DNA of 21,465 nucleotides from an uncultured Blautia sp. (GCA_934394595.1 CAKRRX010000038.1:1-21465), one strand, 5' to 3'; shown: positions 8,975 through 16,918, numbered from the stretch's first letter. Program-made: numbers and translations. Notes: generated by a model from the letters alone, not told the origin.

Positions 8975-9622
8975 TTAGAGATCCGCTTCGCGTTCTTTTC
9001 GGTATGCTTCCAGGGTGTTGATCTGTTTTAGCATTTTGGCTATCTGGCGGATTTTGGCGGGGTCTTTTTTCCCGTTGGTCTCCAGACTGCTGCTGATGTC
9101 TACGGCCCAGGGGTGCAAGGTGGAGACGGCATTTCGGAGGTTTTCGGGGCCGATTCCGCCAGCCAGGAAAAAGGGGCGGCGCACCGGAGGGACAAGGCTC
9201 CAGTCAAAGGGTTCGCCCGTTCCTCCTGTTCCCTGATCCAAAAGGATGTAATCTGCGGGACTTCTAAGGGCCCGCTGTACATCTTCCGGGGTTTTTATGG
9301 AAAAAGCCTTGATCACAGGCTTTCCTGTCATATTCTGAATTTTCTCAATATAGTCTTCATCTTCCTGACCATGAAGCTGTGCTGCCCAAAGGGTTCCATC
9401 TCTTAATAAAGAAATAGGAAGCTCAGGCGCCGCATTCACAAACACACCCACCGGAAGAATTTCCCTGTCCAGTCCTTTAACCAGGACTTTAACTTTTTCT
9501 GCTGACAGATTTCGTCTGCTGGACGGTACTTCTATAATAAATCCCGCAAAATCCGGTTTCACTTCATTCACTGCGGCAATATCCTCTTCACAAGTCAGCC
9601 CGCAGATTTTTAACTTTGCCAT
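8975..9622 (-). CDS. trpF: Phosphoribosylanthranilate isomerase
   Basis: The product is 215 residues when started at the ATG at 9622, which has AAAGGA about ten bases upstream. A TTG at 9661 is in frame but has no ribosome site and adds a non-homologous lysine/asparagine-rich tail. It performs the Amadori rearrangement of phosphoribosylanthranilate to CdRP. The barrel starts with LKICGLT, carrying the catalytic Cys7. The catalytic acid is probably Asp129 in ILLDQGTGGTG, and AGGIGPENL (154-162) binds phosphate. The 3' half is visibly more G+C-rich than the neighbouring trp genes, notably around 9040-9240. Stand-alone trpF, unfused to trpC, fits Clostridia. Confidence 0.95.
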   Translation of the reverse strand: MAKLKICGLTCEEDIAAVNEVKPDFAGFIIEVPSSRRNLSAEKVKVLVKGLDREILPVGVFVNAAPELPISLLRDGTLWAAQLHGQEDEDYIEKIQNMTGKPVIKAFSIKTPEDVQRALRSPADYILLDQGTGGTGEPFDWSLVPPVRRPFFLAGGIGPENLRNAVSTLHPWAVDISSSLETNGKKDPAKIRQIAKMLKQINTLEAYRKEREADL

Positions 9623-9692
9623 ATTATTCTGTTCCTTTTTGCTTAATTTGTTATTTTCCAACTATTTTATTTATTAGCACCAATGCGTCCAC

Positions 9693-10490
9693 TTAGCGAA
9701 TCCCCGCATTCAGTGCAGCAAGTGCAGCTTTTTTATCCGGACTTCGCATCAGGGTCTCACCAATCAGCACTGCATCCACCTTATTTTCGTATAAAATACG
9801 GATATCCTCAGCTGTCTTTATACTGCTTTCTGAAACAAATACCGTATCTGCCGGTGCCATGTTTCGAAGACGGATGCTGTTTTTCATGTCAACGGTGAAG
9901 TCATGAAGATTCCGGTTATTTACCCCTACGATCTTTGCACCAAGATTCAGTGCCCGGTCCACTTCCCATTCATCATGGGCTTCCACAAGGGCATCAAGAC
10001 CAAGTTCTCCAGCCAGCTCTAAAAAGGCTTTCAGCCTTGGATCATCCAGAATAGCACAGATCAGAAGCACTGCTGATGCTCCAAAGGCTTTTGCCTGATA
10101 GATCATATACTCATCTACCGTGAAATCCTTTCGAAGCACCGGGATCTCCACCTTTTGGGCGATTTCCTGCAGATACCGGTCTAAGCCCTGGAAATAAAAG
10201 GGTTCCGTGAGACAGGATATAGCAGATGCCCCTGCACTTTGATAATCCCCTGCAATGTCCAGATACGGAAAATCCGGTGCGATCAGACCTTTTGATGGAG
10301 ATGCTTTTTTTACTTCACAGATGTATGACATTCCAGGCTTTTTCAGGGCATCCAAAAAGGAAATTTTACCAGCTGCCCTTCTTGCCGGCTCTGAATCCAG
10401 TTGTGTATTCAGCACCCTTAATGGGACTTTAAATTTTTCTTCCTCCACACGTTCTTTTGTACGTGCTGCGATCTCATTTAAAATACTCAT
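9693..10490 (-). CDS. trpC: Indole-3-glycerol phosphate synthase
   Basis: The product is 265 residues, a stand-alone TIM barrel that closes the indole ring of CdRP with loss of CO2. CEVKKASPSKG (58-68) contains the substrate-binding Glu59 and catalytic Lys61. LRKDF (119-123) contributes Lys121, LVEAH contributes Glu170, and VGVNNRNL and FVSESSI form later barrel strands. AGGAG lies five bases before the ATG at 10490. The gene begins only 11 bases after the trpD stop, and a 70-base spacer separates it from trpF. Confidence 0.97.
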   Translation of the reverse strand: MSILNEIAARTKERVEEEKFKVPLRVLNTQLDSEPARRAAGKISFLDALKKPGMSYICEVKKASPSKGLIAPDFPYLDIAGDYQSAGASAISCLTEPFYFQGLDRYLQEIAQKVEIPVLRKDFTVDEYMIYQAKAFGASAVLLICAILDDPRLKAFLELAGELGLDALVEAHDEWEVDRALNLGAKIVGVNNRNLHDFTVDMKNSIRLRNMAPADTVFVSESSIKTAEDIRILYENKVDAVLIGETLMRSPDKKAALAALNAGIR

Positions 10491-10501
10491 GTGTTCTCCT
10501 G

Positions 10502-11515
10502 TTATTCTTCATTGCTCTTTGCAATAAATTCTTCCAGTTTATTCTTTGCTGCGCCGCTGTCGATCAGCTGCTCTGCCAGCTTCACACCTGCTTCAATAGT
10601 ATCTGCCTTTCCTGCAATATAAAGGGCTGCCCCTGCATTTAAGCATACAGCATGACGTTTTGCCCCGTTTTCCTTTCCTTCCAGAATGTCTCTGGTGATC
10701 TTTGCATTTTCCTGTGGAGTACCGCCCTGCAATTCTTCCTTTGTGCAGCGCTCATAGCCAAACTGCTCCGGCGTTAACACATAAGAAGTAAAAGCTCCAT
10801 CCTTGATCTCGCACACAGAAGTAGGTGCACTCATGGAGATTTCATCCAGGCTGTCCTGTCCAAATACCACCATTCCTCTTGTAACACCAAGATTTGCCAT
10901 AACCTGTGCCAGAGGCTTTACAAGAGCCTCATCATAAACTCCCATCAGCTCCATATTTGCTCCTGCAGGATTGCTTAAAGGCCCGAGTATATTAAATACG
11001 GTACGGATGCCCAGCTCTTTTCGGATGGGGGCAACGTATTTCATGGCAATGTGGTAATTCTGTGCAAACAGAAAACAGATCCCGATCTTTTTCAGAAGCT
11101 CCTGGCTTTTTTCCGGTGGAATAGTAATCTTTACTCCAAGAGCTTCCAGAACATCTGCTGCTCCGGATTTGGAAGATGCTGCCCGGTTTCCATGCTTTGC
11201 AACGGGAACACCCCCAGCTGAGATCACCAGGGAAGCAGTTGTGGAAATATTAAAGGAATTGGAACCATCTCCGCCAGTTCCTACGATTTCCAATACATCC
11301 ATATCATGGAGAAGCTTGATGCAGTGGGCACGCATTCCTGCTGCAGAAGCCGTGATCTCTTCGATAGTTTCTCCTTTTAATGCAAGAGCAGTAAGATAAG
11401 CGGACATCTGTACCGGTGTGGCTTTTCCACTCATGATCTCATCCATAACTGCCTCTGCTTCTTCGTAGCTTAAATTCTGTTTTTTGGATAATTTGATAAT
11501 GCTTTCTCTGATCAT
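10502..11515 (-). CDS. trpD: Anthranilate phosphoribosyltransferase
   Basis: The product is 337 residues. It transfers phosphoribose from PRPP to anthranilate. The PRPP loop GTGGDG (79-84), the [12 protein letters not shown] stretch (107-118) and [15 protein letters not shown] are hallmarks. The start at 11515 is preceded by GAGGAG at eight bases; an in-frame TTG 21 bases upstream overlaps this ribosome site and is unlikely. TrpD is not fused to TrpG here, unlike in enterobacteria. The gene lies 65 bases after trpG. Confidence 0.97.
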   Translation of the reverse strand: MIRESIIKLSKKQNLSYEEAEAVMDEIMSGKATPVQMSAYLTALALKGETIEEITASAAGMRAHCIKLLHDMDVLEIVGTGGDGSNSFNISTTASLVISAGGVPVAKHGNRAASSKSGAADVLEALGVKITIPPEKSQELLKKIGICFLFAQNYHIAMKYVAPIRKELGIRTVFNILGPLSNPAGANMELMGVYDEALVKPLAQVMANLGVTRGMVVFGQDSLDEISMSAPTSVCEIKDGAFTSYVLTPEQFGYERCTKEELQGGTPQENAKITRDILEGKENGAKRHAVCLNAGAALYIAGKADTIEAGVKLAEQLIDSGAAKNKLEEFIAKSNEE

Positions 11516-11580
11516 TTTGTTTTCTCCTCTTAGCAATCTATATATTTTGCAATATGTCTTTTATACTTATTTTGCTTCCA

Positions 11581-12156
11581 TCAGGCTTTCCCAGCCTGTA
11601 AAAAGTTTTCGATCATCTTTTTTCCATCTGGAGTCATCACGGATTCCGGGTGAAACTGTACTCCATATACGGGATATTTTTTGTGTTCCACTGCCATGAT
11701 TTCTGTGTCCTCTGCCCGGGCGGTTATCCTCAGTTCTTCCGGAAGAGTCTCTTCTTTTGCTGCCAGAGAATGGTACCTTGCTGCCGGAAAATAATCCGGT
11801 AGTCCATTTAAAAGGACACTGTCACCTGTTCGGATCATTTTATCTTTTTTCCCGTGTTTCAGCTCTTTGGCATAACTTACCACTCCTCCAAAGGCTTCGC
11901 AGATACTCTGATGTCCAAGACACACCCCAAGGATGGGAATTTTTCCTGCAAACTTTCGGATCACAGGTATACAGATTCCCGCATCCTCTGGTTTTCCAGG
12001 TCCCGGGGAAAGAACAATGGCTTTTGGCGCCATAGCCTCAATTTCATCCAGGGTAACTTCATCGTTTCGTACCACTTTGACATCCGGATCCACAGACCCG
12101 ATCAGCTGATACAGATTATAAGAAAAGCTGTCATAATTATCGATCAGTAAAATCAT
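11581..12156 (-). CDS. trpG: Anthranilate synthase glutamine amidotransferase subunit
   Basis: The product is 191 residues, a class I glutamine amidotransferase that feeds ammonia to TrpE. The catalytic triad is visible: Cys79 in LGVCLGHQS, and His169 and Glu171 in VQFHPES. The oxyanion-loop PGPGKPEDAG is at 51-60. The ATG overlaps the trpE stop as ATGA (12153-12156), so the two subunits are translationally coupled. No separate pabA/pabB is in the window, so this subunit could also serve folate synthesis, as TrpG does in Bacillus. That is inference. Confidence 0.96.
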   Translation of the reverse strand: MILLIDNYDSFSYNLYQLIGSVDPDVKVVRNDEVTLDEIEAMAPKAIVLSPGPGKPEDAGICIPVIRKFAGKIPILGVCLGHQSICEAFGGVVSYAKELKHGKKDKMIRTGDSVLLNGLPDYFPAARYHSLAAKEETLPEELRITARAEDTEIMAVEHKKYPVYGVQFHPESVMTPDGKKMIENFLQAGKA

Positions 12157-13643
12157 TCCAATCCCTCCTCTGCCTGGCTGATAGCTCTTACCACTGCCCT
12201 TGCCTTATTCTGGCACTCTTCAAATTCTTTTTCCGGTACACTGTCTGCCACGATTCCGGCACCGGAGCGGATACAGATCTCATCCTTCTTTTTGTAGACC
12301 AGGCGGATGGCAATGCATACATCCAGATTACCGGTGAAATCCACATAACCGATGGCTCCGCCGTAAATTCCCCTCTTACTCTGCTCCAGTTCCTGAATGA
12401 TCTGGCAGGCACGGAACTTCGGTGCCCCGGAAAGGGTTCCTGCCGGTAAAATGGCATCTACCGCGTCTACCGCATCTTTTCCCTCTTTGATGATTCCTGT
12501 AACTGTGGAACCCAGATGCATCACACAGGAATATCGTTCCACAGTCATATATTTCTCTACTTTTACACTTCCAAGCTTGCTGATCTTTCCGATATCATTT
12601 CGTCCAAGATCCACCAGCATATTGTGTTCTGCCAGCTCTTTTTCATCCTGAAGAAGATCCTGTTCCAATGCTTTGTCTTCCTCTGGTGTCTTTCCTCTTG
12701 GTCTGGTTCCTGCCAACGGAAAGGTACTGAGTTTTCCGTGTTCCAGCTTTACCAGAGTTTCCGGTGACGCACCGGCAATCTCAATGTCATCACTGGAAAA
12801 ATAGAACATATAAGGAGACGGATTTGTGGCTCTTAGTACCCGGTAAGTATCAAACAGGCTTCCGGTTGCTTTTGCCCGCATGGGATTGGAAAGAACCACC
12901 TGAAAAATATCTCCCTCACGAATATAATGCTTTGCTTTTTCCACCATATCGCAGTACTTTTCTTTCGGAAACTGGGGCTGGATCTGAGACCTAAGCCTGA
13001 TTGGAGGAAATATTCTCTTTTCTCCTTTTTTGATCAGTTCCGTCATTTCTTCCAGTTTTTTACAGGCCTTTTTATAGGACTCTTCCAGATTTTCTGTCAT
13101 AACTCCTGTGATCAGAAGAACCTTCTGGCGGTAATGGTCAAAGGCGATCACCTCATTAAATAACATCAGATCCAGATCCCGGAAATCCTGCTGCTCTTCA
13201 TCTTTTAATTCCAGCTTTGGTTCGCTATATTTGATATAGTCGTAGGAAAAATATCCCACAAGGCCGCCGGTAAATGCGGGCATGTTTTCCATTACCGGTG
13301 TTTTGTACTGACGGATGATCTCACGGATAGCATCTCCTGGATGACTGACCTGCTTCACGTTCTCACAGGCTGTGGGATTTTCTTCATCTGTTCTTTTTAT
13401 TCTCAATACACCTTCTGTGCAGGTGATCTCCATTGATGGATCATACCCCAGAAAAGAATAGCGTCCCCACACCTCATTCTGGCTGGCACTTTCCAGCAGA
13501 TAACAATGGTGACTGGCCTTGTGAAGGATCCGCATCATTTCCACCGGTGTATAGCTGTCTGCATACAGCTCCTTACAAATCGGAATTCTCTTATAATTTC
13601 CTGTAGCTGCCATTTCCCTGATTTTCTCAACTGTTGGATACAT
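12153..13643 (-). CDS. trpE: Anthranilate synthase component I
   Basis: The product is 496 residues, the chorismate-using large subunit. LLESA (49-53) is the conserved tryptophan feedback-inhibition element, so allosteric control by tryptophan is probably retained. The chorismate-binding domain shows GDIFQVVLSNPM, LAGTRPRG, HNMLVDLGRNDIG, PAGTLSGAPK and IRSGAGIVADSVPEKE in the expected order. The strong feedback motif and trp operon context favour TrpE over PabB. The start at 13643 has CCGGAGGTG four bases upstream. It is the first gene of the operon, about 110 bases after the T-box terminator. Confidence 0.97.
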   Translation of the reverse strand: MYPTVEKIREMAATGNYKRIPICKELYADSYTPVEMMRILHKASHHCYLLESASQNEVWGRYSFLGYDPSMEITCTEGVLRIKRTDEENPTACENVKQVSHPGDAIREIIRQYKTPVMENMPAFTGGLVGYFSYDYIKYSEPKLELKDEEQQDFRDLDLMLFNEVIAFDHYRQKVLLITGVMTENLEESYKKACKKLEEMTELIKKGEKRIFPPIRLRSQIQPQFPKEKYCDMVEKAKHYIREGDIFQVVLSNPMRAKATGSLFDTYRVLRATNPSPYMFYFSSDDIEIAGASPETLVKLEHGKLSTFPLAGTRPRGKTPEEDKALEQDLLQDEKELAEHNMLVDLGRNDIGKISKLGSVKVEKYMTVERYSCVMHLGSTVTGIIKEGKDAVDAVDAILPAGTLSGAPKFRACQIIQELEQSKRGIYGGAIGYVDFTGNLDVCIAIRLVYKKKDEICIRSGAGIVADSVPEKEFEECQNKARAVVRAISQAEEGLE

Positions 13644-13752
13644 AGAACACCTCCGGATTATTTTTATACTGTCAGAACTGATTTCTGGGGAATATCCCGT
13701 CCTGGAAAAGATGCATTTTTTGAGGTTGGCTCTGAACAGTTACGTCAAATTC

Positions 13753-13800
13753 AAAAAGACCCGCCCAAGACAGAACATTTATGTCTGTCAAGGACGAGTC
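13753..13800 (-). terminator. T-box conditional terminator
   Basis: A 17-position stem (13800-13784 with 13774-13758, two wobble pairs and two T-T mismatches) encloses a nine-base loop. On the minus strand it runs straight into TTTTT. Its 5' arm includes CCTT, which is complementary to the AAGG of the T-box sequence and would be sequestered in the antiterminator form. Confidence 0.88.
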
Positions 13801-14051
13801 CAACAATCACCCGCGGTGCCACCTTGATTCACGATATAAAAATACCGTACCCTTAACGGAATACCATCATATTCCTGACAACTGACGTATGTCTTACGTC
13901 GCATCCTACTTGGCCATCAGCCTTTCAATGCGCCCTCAGCGGCCCATTTAACAAACTGCGTTACCACCTGGCTCTCAGCTTCCCAGGCTCTCTGTAGGTG
14001 CATGAATGTTTTTATTCCCGCTTCAACGGTTTAGTCTATTAAATTGAATTT
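13753..14051 (-). promoter_or_regulatory. T-box leader (tRNA-Trp sensing) of the trp operon
   Basis: The conserved T-box sequence reads AAGGTGGCACCGCGG on the minus strand (13825-13811), followed by the terminator helix. Stem I contains CAGAGAGCC and CTGAGAGCCAGG-type elements of the family. In the specifier region AGCGG pairs with CCGCT, and directly 5' of the CCGCT arm sits TGG (13946-13944) followed by a purine, the correct geometry for a tryptophan specifier codon. Uncharged tRNA-Trp would stabilise the antiterminator and allow transcription into trpE. The class is well known. The TGG assignment is my reading of the fold and agrees with the downstream genes. Confidence 0.93.
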
Positions 14052-14057
14052 TTATAT

Positions 14058-14086
14058 AAAATAGCATATCAACCACAAATTGTCAA
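14058..14086 (-). promoter_or_regulatory. Sigma-A type promoter of the trp operon
   Basis: TTGACA (14086-14081), a 17-base spacer and TATTTT (14063-14058) on the minus strand, with initiation expected near 14051, just ahead of T-box stem I. Confidence 0.75.
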
Positions 14087-14298
14087 GCATTTTTTTCCTT
14101 TTTGCCAACTGATGTTCACAGGGTAAGCGGACATTACATGGCTTTGGATTCGATATGATATTTTACAGATACAAAATAAAAAGACCTGAATGCCCGGCAT
14201 ATGTTTGAAAATGTTTTCTGCAAGATGTGCATCACAGTTTGTGGGAAATTAAGATAATAATTTTGGGGGCTGACTCTCAGGTCAGACAAGGAGGTCTT

Positions 14299-15540
14299 AT
14301 GCATAGAAAAAAAGTAATTGCGGCTTTACTGGCTGCAATCACAGCCGTTACCCCTGCCACAGGTACCATTTTTGCCACACCAGTGACTGCTGCAGAAGAT
14401 GAGCCGGCAGGCACAGATTTAACTGATATGGATTCATCCACAGTTCTCCTTAATTCTGCAAAACTGACAGATAAAATCGCAGCACAAAGCAAGAATAAAA
14501 ACATTATGTTCAGTCCCACAAGTCTTAATTTTGCCTTGGGAATGCTTGCCCAGGGAGCGAAGGGTGACACTCTCACTGCTTTGGAGGATTATCTGGGGAC
14601 AGAGGATTTTGCCGGATATGCCAGTGCATATTTAAGTAAGATCCAGGATTATAATCAGGATGCATCCCTGGACGCTGAATATAGTACGAAGCTGAAAATT
14701 GCGGATGCCCTCTGGGCAGATGAAGACCTTCCGCTTTATGACGACTTTTGTAAAAAAGTAAGTGAAAATTTCCAGGCAGAGGTACAGAATCTGGATTTTT
14801 CCGATGCAGAAAATGTCTGTAAAACCATCAATCACTGGTGCGATGAAAATACAGAAGGGATGATTCCGGAAATCATCACTCCCGACTCTATCACCAAAGA
14901 CACCGGATTATGCATTACCAATTCTTTGTACTTTGAGTCTGGATGGAGCGAGGGACCCTGGAATCTTTCCCAGGAGGAAGAAGCCTTCGGAGATCAGGAT
15001 GAAAAAACGTTCTACATGACTACACAAGGAGATCAGTATTATGAAAACGACCAGGCCACTGCCTTTGGACGAAATTATGCAAGCGGTCTGAGCTTTATCG
15101 GAATCCTTCCTAAAAATGAAGGTGAATTTACCCTGGAAGAGCTTGACATTGACAGTCTTTTAGACTCCCAGCCGGAATATGATGAGGTTTGCTGCAAAAT
15201 GCCTAAACTGAATTTTGAGACCTCTGCTGTCCTCTCCGATATGCTAAGTGAGCTTGGCCTTGAAACTATTTTTTCAGACCAGGCTGATTTCTCTGGTCTC
15301 TCCACCGAACCCACAAAAGTTGATTCCATCCTTCAAAAGACCAAACTGGAGCTGAACGAAGAGGGTACAAGGGCAGCTGCAGTCACTTCCATTTTGATGG
15401 AAGCCCTTATGGATATGCCAGAGGAGGAAGAACCTGTCATAAAGGAGGTTTACCTTGACCGTCCTTTTGCCTTTCTTATTTATGATGCAGCCAACCAGGA
15501 AGTGCTGTTTATGGGAAAAGTTACTACTGTCACTGAATAA
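14299..15540 (+). CDS. Secreted serpin (serine/cysteine protease inhibitor)
   Basis: The product is 413 residues with an N-terminal Sec signal (MHRKK, then a hydrophobic run to about residue 31; no lipobox Cys). The serpin fold is supported by NIMFSPTSLNFALGML (69-84), the TNSLYFESGW shutter-region strand and the C-terminal signature DRPFAFLIYD (387-396). The reactive-centre loop (about 354-375) has an inhibitory-type hinge: EEGTRAAAVTS, with Gly at P15, Thr at P14 and small residues P12-P10. By standard spacing the P1 residue would be Leu370 and P1' Met371, suggesting elastase- or chymotrypsin-like targets; this is a prediction. The start at 14299 has AAGGAGG only four bases upstream. A five-pair hairpin (14270-14285) lies just before it. 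No convincing promoter was found. Serpins are patchy in bacteria, and gut examples inhibit host or microbial proteases. Confidence 0.95.
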   Translation: MHRKKVIAALLAAITAVTPATGTIFATPVTAAEDEPAGTDLTDMDSSTVLLNSAKLTDKIAAQSKNKNIMFSPTSLNFALGMLAQGAKGDTLTALEDYLGTEDFAGYASAYLSKIQDYNQDASLDAEYSTKLKIADALWADEDLPLYDDFCKKVSENFQAEVQNLDFSDAENVCKTINHWCDENTEGMIPEIITPDSITKDTGLCITNSLYFESGWSEGPWNLSQEEEAFGDQDEKTFYMTTQGDQYYENDQATAFGRNYASGLSFIGILPKNEGEFTLEELDIDSLLDSQPEYDEVCCKMPKLNFETSAVLSDMLSELGLETIFSDQADFSGLSTEPTKVDSILQKTKLELNEEGTRAAAVTSILMEALMDMPEEEEPVIKEVYLDRPFAFLIYDAANQEVLFMGKVTTVTE

Positions 15541-15572
15541 AATAATTTTTTGAAAAAAAGTAAAAAAAGTTG

Positions 15573-15602
15573 TTGACAATTTGCGACAGTTAATAGTATA
15601 AT
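15573..15602 (+). promoter_or_regulatory. Consensus promoter of the tRNA cluster
   Basis: Perfect TTGACA (15573-15578) and perfect TATAAT (15597-15602) with an 18-base spacer, about 45 bases before tRNA-Val. This is as expected for a strongly expressed stable RNA operon. Confidence 0.85.
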
Positions 15603-15611
15603 AGCAAAGCG

Positions 15612-15640
15612 AGCTGCGGAAGAGAAATAATTTCGCAGCT
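15612..15640 (+). other. Leader hairpin of the tRNA transcript
   Basis: AGCTGCG (15612-15618) pairs with CGCAGCT (15634-15640) in the 5' leader between the promoter and tRNA-Val, with no U-tract after it. It may assist processing of the precursor; the role is not established. Confidence 0.5.
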
Positions 15641-15647
15641 TGTATAT

Positions 15648-15720
15648 GGGGTCTTAGCTCAGCTGGGAGAGCATCTGCCTTACAAGCAGAGGGTCATAGG
15701 TTCGAGCCCTATAGGCCCCA
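15648..15720 (+). tRNA. tRNA-Val (anticodon TAC)
   Basis: A 73-base cloverleaf. The acceptor GGGGTCT pairs with AGGCCCC, with one G-T pair. The anticodon stem TCTGC/GCAGA encloses the loop CTTACAA with anticodon TAC. The T-arm contains GGTTCGAGCC. The discriminator is A, and CCA is not encoded. Confidence 0.96.
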
Positions 15721-15738
15721 TACTTATGAATAGAATAT

Positions 15739-15812
15739 GGCGAGATAGCTCAGTTGGCTAGAGCACGCGGTTCATACCCGCGGTGTCGAGGGTTCAAATC
15801 CCCCTCTCGCTA
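15739..15812 (+). tRNA. tRNA-Met (anticodon CAT), copy 1
   Basis: A 74-base cloverleaf with acceptor GGCGAGA/TCTCGCT. The first pair is G-T, as in elongator Met tRNA of Bacillus. The anticodon loop TTCATAC sits in stem CGCGG/CCGCG. It lacks the GGG/CCC anticodon stem and position-1 mismatch of initiator tRNA, so it is read as elongator Met. An Ile2 (lysidine) identity is less likely from the acceptor sequence. CCA is not encoded. It is identical to the copy at 15872. Confidence 0.94.
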
Positions 15813-15813
15813 C

Positions 15814-15861
15814 TTTGCTGATAGTCTTTTATACGCACAGACTTTTCAGCAAAATCTTTTT
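15814..15861 (+). terminator. Terminator-like hairpin between the two tRNA-Met genes
   Basis: TTTGCTGA plus AGTC (15814-15826) pair with GACT plus TCAGCAAA (15840-15853), giving about twelve base pairs with a small internal bulge, followed by ATCTTTTT. It begins two bases after the first tRNA-Met. It could be a terminator, partial attenuator or 3' processing signal. Confidence 0.6.
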
Positions 15862-15871
15862 AATTGCATAT

Positions 15872-15945
15872 GGCGAGATAGCTCAGTTGGCTAGAGCACG
15901 CGGTTCATACCCGCGGTGTCGAGGGTTCAAATCCCCCTCTCGCTA
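15872..15945 (+). tRNA. tRNA-Met (anticodon CAT), copy 2
   Basis: Base-for-base identical to the tRNA-Met at 15739-15812, so this is a recent duplication or one kept by gene conversion. No separate promoter fits in the short gap before it, so it should depend on read-through of the hairpin at 15814-15861. Confidence 0.94.
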
Positions 15946-15948
15946 TTA

Positions 15949-15980
15949 TAGATGTTGCAAATTGCAGCATCTATTTTTTT
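15949..15980 (+). terminator. Terminator of the tRNA cluster
   Basis: An 11-bp stem (15949-15959 with 15963-15973, one G-U pair) with a three-base loop, followed by seven T residues, begins four bases after the last tRNA. Confidence 0.9.
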
Positions 15981-16140
15981 GCTTATTCCCAAGATTGCCC
16001 GAGCGCGTTTAAAAAACGTTTTGTTAAATATGCATCACAATTTGCGGGAGATTTTGTCCGATGAATGCATTGCAGCAGGCTGCATAGACCAAATTCGAAC
16101 AGAATATACCTTTCTTCAATTTTCAAAAAGGAGTACCTAC

Positions 16141-16809
16141 ATGAATATCGATCCATCCATCCGTAAACTTCTTGATAATGAAACCACTGTCCACGAAGCC
16201 CAGATCCGTGCTTTATTTCAGACCCTGGATCGCAGATTCGGTCTTCGTGGAGCTTCTGTGCCTATCCGCTTCGGTTATGATGAGGCATTGCTTGGCTCTT
16301 ATACGCCGGCTACTGCCCATGAAAAAGAATGCTTTTATTTTTCCCTTCTATTCATCGGCTATGCGGTGAAAAAGCCTCTCTCCAAAGAAGACCGCCTGGA
16401 TCTCTATAAGCACGAATACGCCCATTATATGCAGTACAACATGAAAATCCCGGCTCAGTATAACTGGCAGGCCGGGAAGCATGGAAGCGCGTGGAAATAC
16501 TGCTGCTCTCTTGTCGGCGCCGCCCCTACTCCTTATTACAAGATCGGAGAAAGCCTTCTAAAGCACGATTACGATAAAGCACTGAAGAACCCCATTCATG
16601 ACAAAACCGTCCACATCCGCGACACCTACCGCCGCGAGCAAGCCTACCAAAGTGCCAAACACAGCGAAGTAAAATTCCAGGTCAATGATGTGGTGACGCA
16701 TCCAAAGTTCGGAGAAGGCACTGTAGAAGAAGTCATTCAGATGCCGAATTCTGTCAGACTGCATATCCGGTTTGCGGATGATGAGGTGAAGAAAATTGAC
16801 CAGAAGTGA
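16141..16809 (+). CDS. SprT-like zinc metalloprotein with UvrD/PcrA-type C-terminal domain
   Basis: The product is 222 residues. HEYAH (91-95) is a zinc-metallopeptidase HExxH motif, and His114 in KHGSAWK fits the third ligand of SprT-like proteins (HExxH followed by HGxxW). The C-terminal 45 residues (about 178-222: VNDVVTHPKFGEGTVEEV, then LHIRFADDEVKKID) match the tudor-like domain at the C-terminus of UvrD/PcrA helicases, which contacts RNA polymerase there. SprT/Spartan proteins cleave DNA-protein crosslinks in eukaryotes; bacterial roles are largely unknown. The start at 16141 has AAAAAGGAG seven bases upstream. Longer in-frame versions starting at 15952 run through the tRNA terminator and are unlikely. 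A combined role near DNA or RNA polymerase is inference. Confidence 0.8.
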   Translation: MNIDPSIRKLLDNETTVHEAQIRALFQTLDRRFGLRGASVPIRFGYDEALLGSYTPATAHEKECFYFSLLFIGYAVKKPLSKEDRLDLYKHEYAHYMQYNMKIPAQYNWQAGKHGSAWKYCCSLVGAAPTPYYKIGESLLKHDYDKALKNPIHDKTVHIRDTYRREQAYQSAKHSEVKFQVNDVVTHPKFGEGTVEEVIQMPNSVRLHIRFADDEVKKIDQK

Positions 16810-16918
16810 CTGTTGAAATCCAATTGTAAATAGAACTTTCGCCATACTCCAAAAGATGATATGATAGCTGTATCTGGAACTATTTTTGTCAATAATAAGA
16901 GTAAGGGAGGGGAAAAGG

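Noticed and set aside
14131..14159. Promoter for the serpin gene
   Set aside because: TATGAT at 14154 has no recognisable -35 box at proper spacing and lies about 140 bases from the start.
15739..15812. Initiator tRNA-fMet identity
   Set aside because: It lacks the GGG/CCC anticodon stem and the mismatched first acceptor pair; elongator Met fits better.
15739..15945. tRNA-Met copies as attL/attR of an integrated element
   Set aside because: Both copies are full length and only about 60 bases apart with no integrase, so a simple gene duplication explains them.
16837..16865. Sigma-A promoter for the repeat protein/radical SAM pair
   Set aside because: TATGAT at 16860 is a fair -10 box, but the -35 position matches the consensus at only two of six bases.
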